Assembly: GCF_022751215.1 (NCBI RefSeq)
Contig: NZ_JAICDG010000003.1
Span: forward strand, 124,001-188,000
From: Actinomadura terrae
GTDB lineage: Bacteria; Actinomycetota; Actinomycetes; Streptosporangiales; Streptosporangiaceae
Reading direction: 5' to 3'
DNA length: 64,000 bases
Shown here: piece after piece, positions 17,025 through 24,941 of the stretch
How the letters are laid out: each line of letters begins with the position of its first letter
How positions within the stretch are numbered: position 1 is the first letter of the stretch
The notes under the pieces: generated by a model
What the model was told of the DNA's origin: nothing
What the model saw: the letters and a program-made list of their open reading frames with translations, nothing else
Database searches by the model: none
Position numbers and translations under genes: made by a program

Positions 17025-18041
17025 TCAGCGTGTTATGACCGTCTTGGGAAGGCCGAGCGCGATGCCGGTGAGGTTGCGCAGGGACGGCGAGCCCGGCGCG
17101 AGGTAGTCGCTGTGCCCGGCCTCGCCCGCGTCGAAGATCCGGGCGCCGAAGTCGCGGGAGACGGGGTCGGGGCCGAGCCCGAGGCCGAGGATGCGGACGT
17201 GCGGGACGTCCTCCATCCAGTCGGCGGTGCCGCGTCCGGCCCAGACGCGGGCGGTGCCGCCGAGCCGCGCGGCCGACCACGCGGTGGTGCCCGGGCTCCC
17301 GAACAGGGCGATGTCGGTGACCTGCCTCCATGCGGCCCGTCCAGGCGCGGAATCGGCGAGGGCGGCCCGCCCGCAGACCACCGAGCCGTAGCTGTGGCAG
17401 AGCAGGCCGATCCGCGCGGCGGGGTTCACGTTGCGCACGCCGCTCAGGAACGCGCGCAGCTCACGCGCGCCCTCGTCGGCCCGCTCGGCGGTGAGGACGT
17501 CGCTGCTGAACGTCTTGGGCGCGGCGTATCCGAGCCACGCGACCACCGCCAGGCCGGGACGCGGCGTCATCGCGCGGGCCTGCTCGAAGACGGCGCGCGC
17601 CCCGCCGCCCGGCGTCGACCACGGCTTGTCGCCCCGGTCGTCGAAGCCGGTCAGCGTCGTGTCGGCGCCGGGGACGAGCACCGCCACGCGGCGCGCGCGG
17701 GCGAGGTCGCCGACGACCTCGACGGCGCGCCCGCGCCCGCGCGCGTCGAAGTAGAGGAACCGCCTGCCGGGCGTGAGAAACGCGCCGAGCGTGCGCTGCC
17801 GGTGCCGGTCGCCGACGGCCTGCGCCGTCCGCAGCGCCGCCTCGATGGAGCCGCGCTCGGCGGCGTACCGGGCGTCCAGCGTGGACGGCGCCATGGCGGG
17901 GACGGGGGCGGGCGCGGCGTAGGGGTCGGCGTGTCCGGTCCCGGCCGTGGTCAGCATGAGCCCCGAGATGGTCGCGGCGCAGGCCGCGATCCTTCTGAGC
18001 CGTCGGGCGCGCGGTGGCGGCGTGTGGCGTGGCGGCGGCAT
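17025..18041 (-). CDS. Secreted DUF1023 alpha/beta hydrolase (copy 1)
   Basis: About 338-aa exported hydrolase: a basic n-region (RARRLRR), a hydrophobic stretch and a cleavage-like GTGHADP, then a DUF1023 domain with the nucleophile elbow CHSYGS and a conserved VPGADTTLTGFD segment. It is paralogous to the gene at 19234-20181 and lies 54 bp downstream of the acyltransferase, in the same direction. ATG 18041 is chosen for its signal-peptide layout; another ATG lies 6 codons earlier. Lipase or esterase activity is expected from the fold; the substrate is unknown. Confidence 0.85.
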   Translation of the reverse strand: MPPPRHTPPPRARRLRRIAACAATISGLMLTTAGTGHADPYAAPAPVPAMAPSTLDARYAAERGSIEAALRTAQAVGDRHRQRTLGAFLTPGRRFLYFDARGRGRAVEVVGDLARARRVAVLVPGADTTLTGFDDRGDKPWSTPGGGARAVFEQARAMTPRPGLAVVAWLGYAAPKTFSSDVLTAERADEGARELRAFLSGVRNVNPAARIGLLCHSYGSVVCGRAALADSAPGRAAWRQVTDIALFGSPGTTAWSAARLGGTARVWAGRGTADWMEDVPHVRILGLGLGPDPVSRDFGARIFDAGEAGHSDYLAPGSPSLRNLTGIALGLPKTVITR

Positions 18042-18095
18042 CGTCCGTCTTTCTACCATCCGTGATCGTCCGGCGGGGGCGGCTGGTTCTGGAAT

Positions 18096-19241
18096 TCAGG
18101 GGGTCGCTCGTGTGACGTCCGGAACGCGGGCGGGGTTCGGGGAGCGCGCCGGCGCGGGCCGGTCGGGGGGCGCCCCGGGACGTTCGAACCGGTGGACGAG
18201 CGCGCCGATCCCGGCCAGTACCGCCGCGAAGGCGGCCAGCCAGGGCAGCCGCTCGACGAGCCACAGCGGCCGGTCGGGGGCGGTGTGCAGCCCTGGCAAC
18301 GTTCCGGCCGCCGCGAACGCGCCGACCGTCACCGCCATCATCGCGGTCTGGTGCCACAGAAAGACACTCATCGCCGAGCGGTTCGCGGCGGCGACCGCGC
18401 GGTGGTTCCGGGCGTGTCGCGTCCAGCGGGTGAGCGGGCCGTGAAGGAGCAGCGCCAGGCCCGTCTGGGCGAGCCCGAACGTGACGGCGGCGAGCGTCGG
18501 CGGGCTGAGGTTGGAGATCGCGGCGCCCGGCACCCCGACCATGCTCACCGGGTATCCCGCGCAGACGATCAGCAGCGCGGTCGCGGCGGTGCCGCCGGTG
18601 AGCAGGACGAGCCCGGCGCGGCGGCCGCGCAGCGCCCCGTCCGCCCAGGCGACGCCGAGGTGGAACGGCACGAGCCAGCCGGTCAGGACCGTGGCCCAGC
18701 CGATCCAGCCGGGGGCGCCGAGCGCGAACCGTCCGGCGTCGATCAGCCCGGTCGCCGCGACGAGCAGGATGGCGCCCCACATCCCGAGCCGCCTCCACAG
18801 CGCCGCGACCGCCGGGGCCAGCGCGGTCAGGACGACGTACACGCACAGGAACCACAGCGGGCTCACCACCAGCTTGACCAGCGTGTACAGGCTGTCCGGG
18901 GTGTATCCGGCGAGGCGGAGGACGGCGAGCGCCGGTACCCACGCGACCAGCAGCACCGGCAGCGGACGCGCCAGCCGCGCGAGCCGCCGCCGCAGCCGGA
19001 CGCCCCACGGCTCGCCCCGGCGCAGGCCCTTCGCCGCCGAGTACCCGCCGACCAGGAAGAACACCGCGAGCGTCTGGAGCACCCAGGAGATCGGCACGAG
19101 CCCGGGCATCGCGGCGAGCGGGCTGGCCACCCGGACGTCGCCGGTACCGCCGGGCATGACGAACGCCGTGACCAGCCAGTGCCCGAGCACGACCCCGAGG
19201 ATCGCGAACGCCCGCAACGCGTCGACCGCCCGGTCACGCAT
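18096..19241 (-). CDS. Acyltransferase 3 family membrane protein (OafA/YrhL type)
   Basis: 381-aa polytopic membrane protein, about ten transmembrane segments, starting RAVDALRAFAILGVVLGHWL with the family Arg and His near the N-terminus, and an FFLVGGYSAAKG motif. These enzymes move acyl groups onto sugars or lipids across the membrane. Its ATG lies within the end of the upstream DUF1023 gene (8-nt overlap), so the two are coupled. Flanking secreted hydrolases suggest a modify/demodify pair on an envelope acyl ester; this is inference. Confidence 0.88.
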   Translation of the reverse strand: MRDRAVDALRAFAILGVVLGHWLVTAFVMPGGTGDVRVASPLAAMPGLVPISWVLQTLAVFFLVGGYSAAKGLRRGEPWGVRLRRRLARLARPLPVLLVAWVPALAVLRLAGYTPDSLYTLVKLVVSPLWFLCVYVVLTALAPAVAALWRRLGMWGAILLVAATGLIDAGRFALGAPGWIGWATVLTGWLVPFHLGVAWADGALRGRRAGLVLLTGGTAATALLIVCAGYPVSMVGVPGAAISNLSPPTLAAVTFGLAQTGLALLLHGPLTRWTRHARNHRAVAAANRSAMSVFLWHQTAMMAVTVGAFAAAGTLPGLHTAPDRPLWLVERLPWLAAFAAVLAGIGALVHRFERPGAPPDRPAPARSPNPARVPDVTRATP

Positions 19242-20181
19242 GGGTGACTTCCTGGTCGCGGCCGAGAGCGATCAGCGCGAGGTTGGCCAGCGCGCGCGAG
19301 CCGGGCTTCAGGTAGCCGCTGTGCGGGCCGCTCCCGGCGTCGAAGATCTGGGCGCCGAAGTCCCGGGAGACCGGGTCGGCGCCGAAGCCGACTCCGAGGA
19401 ACCGGACGTTCGGGACGTAGCCCATCCAGTCGCCGTGGGCGCGTCCGGCCCAGACGTGGGCGGGCGTCCCGAGGTCGGACGCGTCGCGCTTGGTCGTCCC
19501 GGGGCTGCCGAACAGGGCGATCTCGTCCACCGGCAGTGACGCGAGGGGGTGCGCGGCCTTGGCGCACACCACTGACCCGTAGCTGTGGCAGAGCAGGGCG
19601 AACCGGGCGTGCGCGTTCGTCCGGTGGAGGTCGCCGACGAGCCGTCGAAGGCCGCGCGCGCCGTCCCCGGCCCTTGAGGCGGTGAGCACGCCCGGGCCCA
19701 GCGTGGACGGCGTGTCGTAGCCGAGCCAGGCGATCACCGCGAGCCGCGCCCCGGCGCCGCCCGCCCGGTCGTACAGCGCGCGGCTGCCGCCGCCGACGAA
19801 CTTGCCGGAGTCGTAGGAGGTCAGGGTGCTGTCCGCGCCGGGCACCACGACCGCGACCCGGTCGGCGTGGACGAGGTCGCCGATGACCTCGACCGCCCGT
19901 CCGTGCCCGCGCGCGTCGAACGACAGGAACCGCCGTCCGGGCGAGAGGAACGCCGAGAGCGCCTTGACGCGCCCGCCGTCGCCCACCCGCCGCGCGGTGT
20001 CCCGCGCGCGGACGATCTCCCGGCTTGTCGCCTCGAAGCGGGCGTGGAGAGTGGCCGGCGAGAGCCCGGGAAGCGGCCCCGGCGCGCCGTAGGGGTCGGG
20101 ACGTCCCGTCGCGGCGGTGGTCGAGCCGATCACCGCCAGCACCACCACGGCGGCGACGGTGCGGCGGATGCGGCTGCGCAT
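19234..20181 (-). CDS. Secreted DUF1023 alpha/beta hydrolase (copy 2)
   Basis: 315-aa paralogue of the 17025-18041 protein. The signal peptide is MRSRIRRTVAAVVVLAVIGS, followed by PYGAPGPLPGLSPATL matching copy 1 (PYAAPAPVPAMAPSTL). Catalytic elbow CHSYGSVVC; end segment DPVSRDFGAQIFDAG is nearly the same in both copies. AGGAAGG lies before the ATG. It is first in the three-gene unit DUF1023, acyltransferase, DUF1023. The likely ancestral event is a tandem duplication with the acyltransferase between. Confidence 0.88.
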   Translation of the reverse strand: MRSRIRRTVAAVVVLAVIGSTTAATGRPDPYGAPGPLPGLSPATLHARFEATSREIVRARDTARRVGDGGRVKALSAFLSPGRRFLSFDARGHGRAVEVIGDLVHADRVAVVVPGADSTLTSYDSGKFVGGGSRALYDRAGGAGARLAVIAWLGYDTPSTLGPGVLTASRAGDGARGLRRLVGDLHRTNAHARFALLCHSYGSVVCAKAAHPLASLPVDEIALFGSPGTTKRDASDLGTPAHVWAGRAHGDWMGYVPNVRFLGVGFGADPVSRDFGAQIFDAGSGPHSGYLKPGSRALANLALIALGRDQEVTHA

Positions 20182-20515
20182 GGGACGTCCTTCCTGGTCG
20201 GGTCATGTGGGGAACCACTGACCAGAAAGGTAGAAATCGGGCGCTGTAGAGCGGATCAACCGGCGGTGCCGTCCTGCGCCGTCGCCCCCCGGTACTACCG
20301 GCACCCCGCCAGGTATCAGACGCGTCCGCCGCGAGGGCTAGGACGCCCTCCGCAGCGACCTCAGCCGTCACGCGGGCGCGTAGCTGAGCGGTGGGGCCGA
20401 CGCCGGAGGCGAGGCCCCACCGCGAAGATCGCGAAGCGATCCGCGCCCGCACAGGATCGGTCAGTGTGCGAGCCGCCAGGCGAGCACGCTGGGCCGAGAT
20501 TGCAATGAACACTGA
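20182..20515. other. Intergenic region with hairpins and a tRNA-like 17-mer
   Basis: 334 bp without a convincing gene. It contains two hairpins (20388-20441) and, at 20369-20385, a 17-nt string identical to the 5' flank and start of the window's tRNA-Val. The segment 20424-20515 (AT-poor, ending ATTGCAATGAACACTGA) could be a dispersed repeat of this lineage; only a genome search would show it. Confidence 0.5.
20388..20441 (-). terminator. Double hairpin downstream of the response regulator
   Basis: A perfect 11-bp stem GCGGTGGGGCC/GGCCCCACCGC with 14-nt loop (20388-20423) is followed 3 nt later by GATCGC-GAA-GCGATC (20427-20441). It lies about 75 bp past the end of the two-component operon. 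Confidence 0.5.
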
Positions 20516-21181
20516 CTAGTCGCCGGGGCGCACCAGGCCGATCTCGTAGGCGTAGACGATCGCCTGCGGCCGGTCCCGGAGGCCGAGCTTCATCAGGATC
20601 CGCCCGAAATGGGTCTTGACGGTCTGCTCCGCGACGACCAGCTCCGCCGCGATCTCGCCGTTGGACAGGCCGCGCGCCACCAGCGCGAGCACCTCGGTCT
20701 CCCGCTCGGTCAGCTCGTCCAGCCGCTTGCGGGACGGCGCGCGCGGCGCCCCCAGCCGGGAGAACTCGGCGATCAGCCGCCGGGTGATCGACGGGGACAG
20801 CAGCGCGTCGCCCGCCGCGACCACCCGCACCGCCTCGGCCAGCTCGGACGCGGAGGCGTCCTTCAGCAGGAACCCGCTGGCCCCGGCCCGCAGCGCCTCG
20901 TAGACGTAGTCGTCGAGGTCGAACGTGGTGAGCATGAGGATCTTCGGGGCGTCCTCGGCCGCGTTGGCCAGCAGCCGCCGGGTGGCCTCCAGCCCGTCCA
21001 TCACCGGCATCCGGACGTCCATCAGCACCACGTCGGGACGCAGCTCGGCCACCCGCGCCAGCCCCTCCTCGCCGTTGACGGCCTCGCCGACGACCTCGAT
21101 GTCGGGCTGGGCGTTCAGCAGCACCCCGAACCCGGTGCGCACCATGCCCTGGTCGTCGACGATCACCACGCGCACGCTCAT
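20516..21181 (-). CDS. NarL/LuxR-family response regulator
   Basis: 221-aa regulator: receiver domain 1-120 with phosphoacceptor Asp about 55 (VLMDVRMP) and acidic pair VDD at 9-10; LuxR-type helix-turn-helix at about 150-210 (LTERETEVLALVARGLSN, then EQTVKTH). Its ATG overlaps the stop of the histidine kinase gene (ATGA), so the pair is translationally coupled. Target genes are unknown. Confidence 0.93.
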   Translation of the reverse strand: MSVRVVIVDDQGMVRTGFGVLLNAQPDIEVVGEAVNGEEGLARVAELRPDVVLMDVRMPVMDGLEATRRLLANAAEDAPKILMLTTFDLDDYVYEALRAGASGFLLKDASASELAEAVRVVAAGDALLSPSITRRLIAEFSRLGAPRAPSRKRLDELTERETEVLALVARGLSNGEIAAELVVAEQTVKTHFGRILMKLGLRDRPQAIVYAYEIGLVRPGD

Positions 21182-22458
21182 GCGGCGTCCTTCGCGTTCA
21201 CCGGCAGGGTGGCGGTCACGGCGAATCCTCCCTCGGACGTCGGACGGGCGGTCAGCTCCCCACCCAGTGTGGCGGCCCGCTCCCGCATCCCGACCAGCCC
21301 GTGCCCGCCGCCGGGCGGGGACGGGGTCGGCACATGGCCCTCACCGGGAGGGCCGTTGACGACGCCGAGCCACACCACGCCGTCGTCCCGGACGACCTCG
21401 ACCTCCACCCGCGACCCCGGCGCGTGCCGCATGGCGTTGCTCAGCGCCTCCTGCAAGATCCGGTACGCGCTGAGGCCGACGCCCTGCGGGAGCCCGGTGA
21501 GGTCGCCGTCCAGCCGCGCCGACACCCGCAGTCCGGCGGCGCGCGCGTTGCCGAGCAGCTCCTCCAGCCGCTCCAGGCTCGGCTGCGGCGCGGTCTCGGC
21601 GCCGTCCTCCGAACGCAGCACGCCGAGAATTCGCCGCAGCTCGGTCAGCGCGTCCAGCGCGGTCGCGCGGATCTCGGCGAGGTCGCGGCGCGTCTCGTCC
21701 GGCACCGAGTCGACCTTGTAGGGGGCCGCCTCCGCCTGGATCGCGATCATCGACATGTGGTGCGCGACGACGTCGTGCAGCTCCCGCGCGATGCGCTGCC
21801 GCTCGGTCAGCACCGCCTCGGCGTCGGCGTGCCGCCGCTCCTGCTCGGCCAGCTCGCGGCGCGCCGTCCGCCGGACCCGGACGGCGTACCCGGCGATCAG
21901 CGGCAGCAGGAGCAGCACCGACGCGCCCGCCCCGGTCTGCGGATCCTTGATCCAGACGCCGGTGAACGACAGGATCCCGACGCCGAGCGTGATGTCCCGC
22001 GGGCAGCGCTCGGCGACCGTGTACAGCGTCACGATCCCGGCGAACACCCCCGCCGGGACGTAGGGGACGGTCAGCCAGTCGCTGACGTCCACCAGCGCCA
22101 TCGACACGAAGCTCAGCCGCCACGCGCCGAGCGGATACCGCTCGCGCAGCGCCAGGGGGGCGGTCACCGCGAGCGCGACGAAGAACTTCGTGCCGCCCGA
22201 GACGTCCAGGCCCCGCCGCGTCGTCTCCGTCGTGAGCAGCGACACGGTTCCGGCGATCAGCCCGACCGTCAGCATGAGCCCGAACAGGTTCGCCACGACG
22301 CCGTAGGGCAGCCGTCCGACGCCGATGAAGCGCGTCCAGCGCAGCAGCAGCGGCCAGGGGCGGTTCAGCGGCGCCGGGTCGGCCTTGCCGGTCACGGTGG
22401 CGGCGAGGATCCCGTCCCGCAGCACTTGCCGCAGCAGGTGGGTGTTCTCGCTGGACAT
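21178..22458 (-). CDS. Sensor histidine kinase (HisKA_3 family)
   Basis: 426-aa membrane kinase: about five or six transmembrane segments in residues 50-195, then the dimerisation box ERQRIARELHDVVAHH with phosphorylated His about 228, and a HATPase domain with ALSNAMRHA and GHGLVGMRERA. It partners the NarL-type regulator. The start ATG 22458 is preceded by TAGCCT at 7 nt and no SD, indicating a leaderless mRNA; the frame is open 45 codons further upstream but overlaps the divergent PHP gene. The membrane-embedded sensing region suggests an envelope signal. Confidence 0.92.
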   Translation of the reverse strand: MSSENTHLLRQVLRDGILAATVTGKADPAPLNRPWPLLLRWTRFIGVGRLPYGVVANLFGLMLTVGLIAGTVSLLTTETTRRGLDVSGGTKFFVALAVTAPLALRERYPLGAWRLSFVSMALVDVSDWLTVPYVPAGVFAGIVTLYTVAERCPRDITLGVGILSFTGVWIKDPQTGAGASVLLLLPLIAGYAVRVRRTARRELAEQERRHADAEAVLTERQRIARELHDVVAHHMSMIAIQAEAAPYKVDSVPDETRRDLAEIRATALDALTELRRILGVLRSEDGAETAPQPSLERLEELLGNARAAGLRVSARLDGDLTGLPQGVGLSAYRILQEALSNAMRHAPGSRVEVEVVRDDGVVWLGVVNGPPGEGHVPTPSPPGGGHGLVGMRERAATLGGELTARPTSEGGFAVTATLPVNAKDAA

Positions 22459-22465
22459 GAGCCCC

Positions 22466-22471
22466 AGGCTA
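22466..22471 (-). promoter_or_regulatory. -10 hexamer of leaderless histidine-kinase transcript
   Basis: TAGCCT on the minus strand, 7 nt before ATG 22458; no SD intervenes. Confidence 0.45.
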
Positions 22472-22527
22472 GAGAATCGGGGCACCCGCCGGATGACACC
22501 GCGGTGCCACCCGCCGTCATACCTGGG

Positions 22528-22533
22528 TACGGT
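22528..22533 (+). promoter_or_regulatory. -10 hexamer of leaderless PHP transcript
   Basis: TACGGT, 6 nt before GTG 22540. The same hexamer and spacing recur before the WYL gene at 23587-23592. Confidence 0.45.
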
Positions 22534-22539
22534 CGGGGC

Positions 22540-23562
22540 GTGGAGCCCGTCGAAGCCCTGCGCCGCATCGCCTTCCTGCTGGAACGCGCACACGAGCCGA
22601 CCTTCCGTGTGCGCGCGTTCCGCTCGGCCGCCGATCTCGTGGAGCGCACGCCCCCGGACGACCTCGCCGCCCGCGCCCGCGAGGGCACGCTGACGGCCCT
22701 GCCCGGCATCGGCAAGGTCACCGCCCTGGTGATCGAGGAGGCGCTGCGCGGCGAGACCCCGATCTACCTGCGCCGCCTGGAGGCGACCGAGGGCGAGCCG
22801 CCGGACGAGGCCGCCGCCGCGCTCCGCCAGGCCCTACGGGGTGACCTGCATGTGCACAGCGACTGGTCGGACGGCGGGTCCCCGATCCGGGAGATGGCCG
22901 AGACCGCCCGCTCCCTCGGCCACGGGTACATCGCGCTCACCGACCACTCGCCGCGCCTCAAGGTCGCGAACGGCCTGTCGGCCGACCGGCTCCGCCGCCA
23001 GCTCGACGTCGTCGCCGAGCTGAACGAGGAGCTGGCGCCCTTTCGCATCCTGACCGGTATCGAGGTCGACATCCTGGAGGACGGCGCCCTCGACCAGGAG
23101 CCCGACCTCCTCGACCGGCTCGACGTCGTCGTCGCCAGCGTCCACTCGAAGCTCCGGATGGACCGTGTCGCGATGACCAAGCGCATGGTCGCCGCGATCG
23201 CGAACCCGCGCGTGAACGTCCTCGGGCACTGCACCGGACGGATCGTCAAGGCGGGCGGCAAGCGCGGCGGCCTGCGCCCCGAGTCGGAGTTCGACGCCGC
23301 GCTCGTCTTCGACGCCTGCGCCGCCTACGACGTCGCCGTGGAGATCAACTCCCGTCCCGAGCGCCTCGACCCGCCCAAGCGCCTGCTGCGCCTCGCCGTC
23401 GAGGCGGGCTGCCGCTTCGCGATCGACTCCGACGCGCACGCCCCCGGCCAGCTCGACTGGCAGCCCCACGGCTGCGACCGCGCCGCCCGCTGCGCCGTCC
23501 CCGCCGACCGGGTGGTCAACACCCTGCCGGCCGCCGACCTCCTCGCCTGGACGGCCCGCTAG
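22540..23562 (+). CDS. PHP-domain phosphoesterase with PolX-like helix-hairpin-helix N-terminus
   Basis: 340-aa protein. Residues 1-85 resemble the DNA-binding N-terminal part of PolX (AFLLERAHEPTFRVRAFRSA, LTALPGIGKVTALVIEEAL). From about 100 it is a PHP domain with metal-binding motifs HVHSDWSDG, ALTDHS, GIEVDI, SVHSK and DSDAHAP. The polymerase catalytic domain is absent, so it is a stand-alone PHP phosphatase/nuclease candidate. GTG 22540 is preceded by TACGGT 6 nt upstream and lacks an SD. It is divergent from the two-component operon. Confidence 0.88.
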   Translation: MEPVEALRRIAFLLERAHEPTFRVRAFRSAADLVERTPPDDLAARAREGTLTALPGIGKVTALVIEEALRGETPIYLRRLEATEGEPPDEAAAALRQALRGDLHVHSDWSDGGSPIREMAETARSLGHGYIALTDHSPRLKVANGLSADRLRRQLDVVAELNEELAPFRILTGIEVDILEDGALDQEPDLLDRLDVVVASVHSKLRMDRVAMTKRMVAAIANPRVNVLGHCTGRIVKAGGKRGGLRPESEFDAALVFDACAAYDVAVEINSRPERLDPPKRLLRLAVEAGCRFAIDSDAHAPGQLDWQPHGCDRAARCAVPADRVVNTLPAADLLAWTAR

Positions 23563-23586
23563 CCGGGAAATGTCGGAGGGGGCGCG

Positions 23587-23592
23587 TACGGT
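23587..23592 (+). promoter_or_regulatory. -10 hexamer of leaderless WYL-regulator transcript
   Basis: TACGGT 6 nt before GTG 23599, only 25 bp after the PHP stop, so the WYL gene probably has its own promoter. Confidence 0.4.
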
Positions 23593-23598
23593 CGGCGC

Positions 23599-24303
23599 GT
23601 GAACCGCACCGACCGCTTGTACGCCCTGGTGGAGGAGCTGCGGGCCCGCGCGCCGCGCCGGGTCAGCGCCCGGGAGCTGGCCGCCCGCTACGAGGTGAGC
23701 GTCCGCACCATCGAGCGCGACATCGGCGCGCTCCAGCAGGCCGGTGTGCCGATCTTCGCTGACGTGGGCCGGGGCGGCGGCTACACCCTCGACAAGAGCC
23801 GCACGCTGCCCCCGCTCAACTTCACCCCCGCCGAGGCCGTCGCGATCGCGATCACGCTCGCCCGCGCCGACGGGTCCCCCTACTCCCGTGCCGCCCGCAC
23901 CGCCCTCCACAAGATCGTCACCGCCATGTCGGACGGTGACGGCGCCTCGGCCCGCGAACTGGCCGACCGCATCCGCTTCCTTACCCCGCCCGACGTCGAC
24001 GAGCCGGCCTCGGTCCCGGCCGTCCTGGAGGAGGCCGTCTCGGCGCGCCGCGTCGTCCGGCTCGGCTACGTCGACGGCGGCGGCACCGAGTCCGAGCGCG
24101 ACGTCGAACCCGTCGCGTTCACCGGCGCGTCCCGCCGCTGGTACTACTTCGGCTGGTGCCGCCTGCGCGGCGACTACCGCGCGTTCCGCATCGACCGCGT
24201 CCGCCGCGCCGCCCTGCTCGACGAGCCCGCACCCGAACGCCGCTTCGAGGACCTGCATTCCGGCCCGCCCGACTACGTCGTCCGCCGCCTCGAATTCGTC
24301 TGA
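23599..24303 (+). CDS. HTH-WYL transcriptional regulator (YafY/PafBC type)
   Basis: 234-aa regulator: an N-terminal winged helix (about 1-60; VSARELAARYEVSVRTIERD) and a C-terminal WYL-fold ligand-sensing domain (about 140-225; RRWYYFGWCRLRGDYRAFRIDR). WYL proteins commonly sense single-stranded DNA or nucleotides. It starts at GTG 23599 in leaderless arrangement. It follows the PHP gene, and a nucleic-acid theme for the pair is possible but unproven. Confidence 0.9.
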   Translation: MNRTDRLYALVEELRARAPRRVSARELAARYEVSVRTIERDIGALQQAGVPIFADVGRGGGYTLDKSRTLPPLNFTPAEAVAIAITLARADGSPYSRAARTALHKIVTAMSDGDGASARELADRIRFLTPPDVDEPASVPAVLEEAVSARRVVRLGYVDGGGTESERDVEPVAFTGASRRWYYFGWCRLRGDYRAFRIDRVRRAALLDEPAPERRFEDLHSGPPDYVVRRLEFV

Positions 24304-24324
24304 TCGGTAACGGCGTTGTCAACC

Positions 24325-24339
24325 CCCCAGTTTCTGGGG
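24325..24339 (+). terminator. Short hairpin after the WYL gene
   Basis: CCCCAG-TTT-CTGGGG, 22 bp past the stop codon; short but perfectly paired. Confidence 0.4.
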
Positions 24340-24466
24340 CTGTCGCCCTCCCGCGGCCACCGCGCATAGTCATGGAAAGCCCGAGACCGGGGGACGGTCA
24401 AGATCACTTCACCGGTGCTCACTCGGGCCGATGTGGCATTCCAGCGCAATTCTCATGGAGGCAGGC

Positions 24467-24895
24467 ATGAAGAATTCCGTACGTATTCTCATGACGGTCG
24501 GGGCGTCCGCGGCCATCGCGGGCGGTGCCTTCGCCGTCTCGGGGGCGTCGGCGGACACCGGCGCCGCGTCGCGCCCCACCACGCGGATCGCCACGACCAC
24601 GCTGTTCGCCAAGGTCGGCGCGAACGGCGCCCTGCTCAGCTCGTCGGGCATCGGCAACGTCAACCACTTCGGCGGCGGCCGCTACAACCTGACGGCGAGC
24701 ACCGACATCAGCCGCTGCGCGCTGATCGGGACGATCAACACCAACGGCGGCAACGACCCCGGGCCGGGCAGCTCCTCGATCCTGGTCGGCGCGGTCGACA
24801 GCCGGACGCTGTTCGTCCGCACCGCCACGCCCTCGGCCTCGGGCAACAAGATCGTCGACGATGACCGGCCGTTCTCGGTGCAGGTGACCTGCTAG
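24467..24895 (+). CDS. Small secreted protein, function unknown
   Basis: 142-aa exported protein: signal peptide MKNSVRILMTVGASAAIAGG with an Ala-x-Ala-like end near residue 28, then a beta-rich mature part with two Cys (SRCALIG and the final VTC) that could form a disulfide. GGAGG lies 5 nt before ATG 24467, which is preferred to an upstream ATG in the same frame. It is monocistronic, bounded by hairpins on both sides. No family is recognised. Confidence 0.8.
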   Translation: MKNSVRILMTVGASAAIAGGAFAVSGASADTGAASRPTTRIATTTLFAKVGANGALLSSSGIGNVNHFGGGRYNLTASTDISRCALIGTINTNGGNDPGPGSSSILVGAVDSRTLFVRTATPSASGNKIVDDDRPFSVQVTC

Positions 24896-24904
24896 GGGGG
24901 ACCG

Positions 24905-24935
24905 GGGCCCGGAGACCGCGGGGGTCTCCGGGCCC
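24905..24935. terminator. Strong bidirectional terminator
   Basis: A 13-bp perfect stem GGGCCCGGAGACC with a 5-nt loop, placed between the secreted-protein gene and the convergent phoD-like gene. Confidence 0.9.
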
Positions 24936-24941
24936 TACCCC

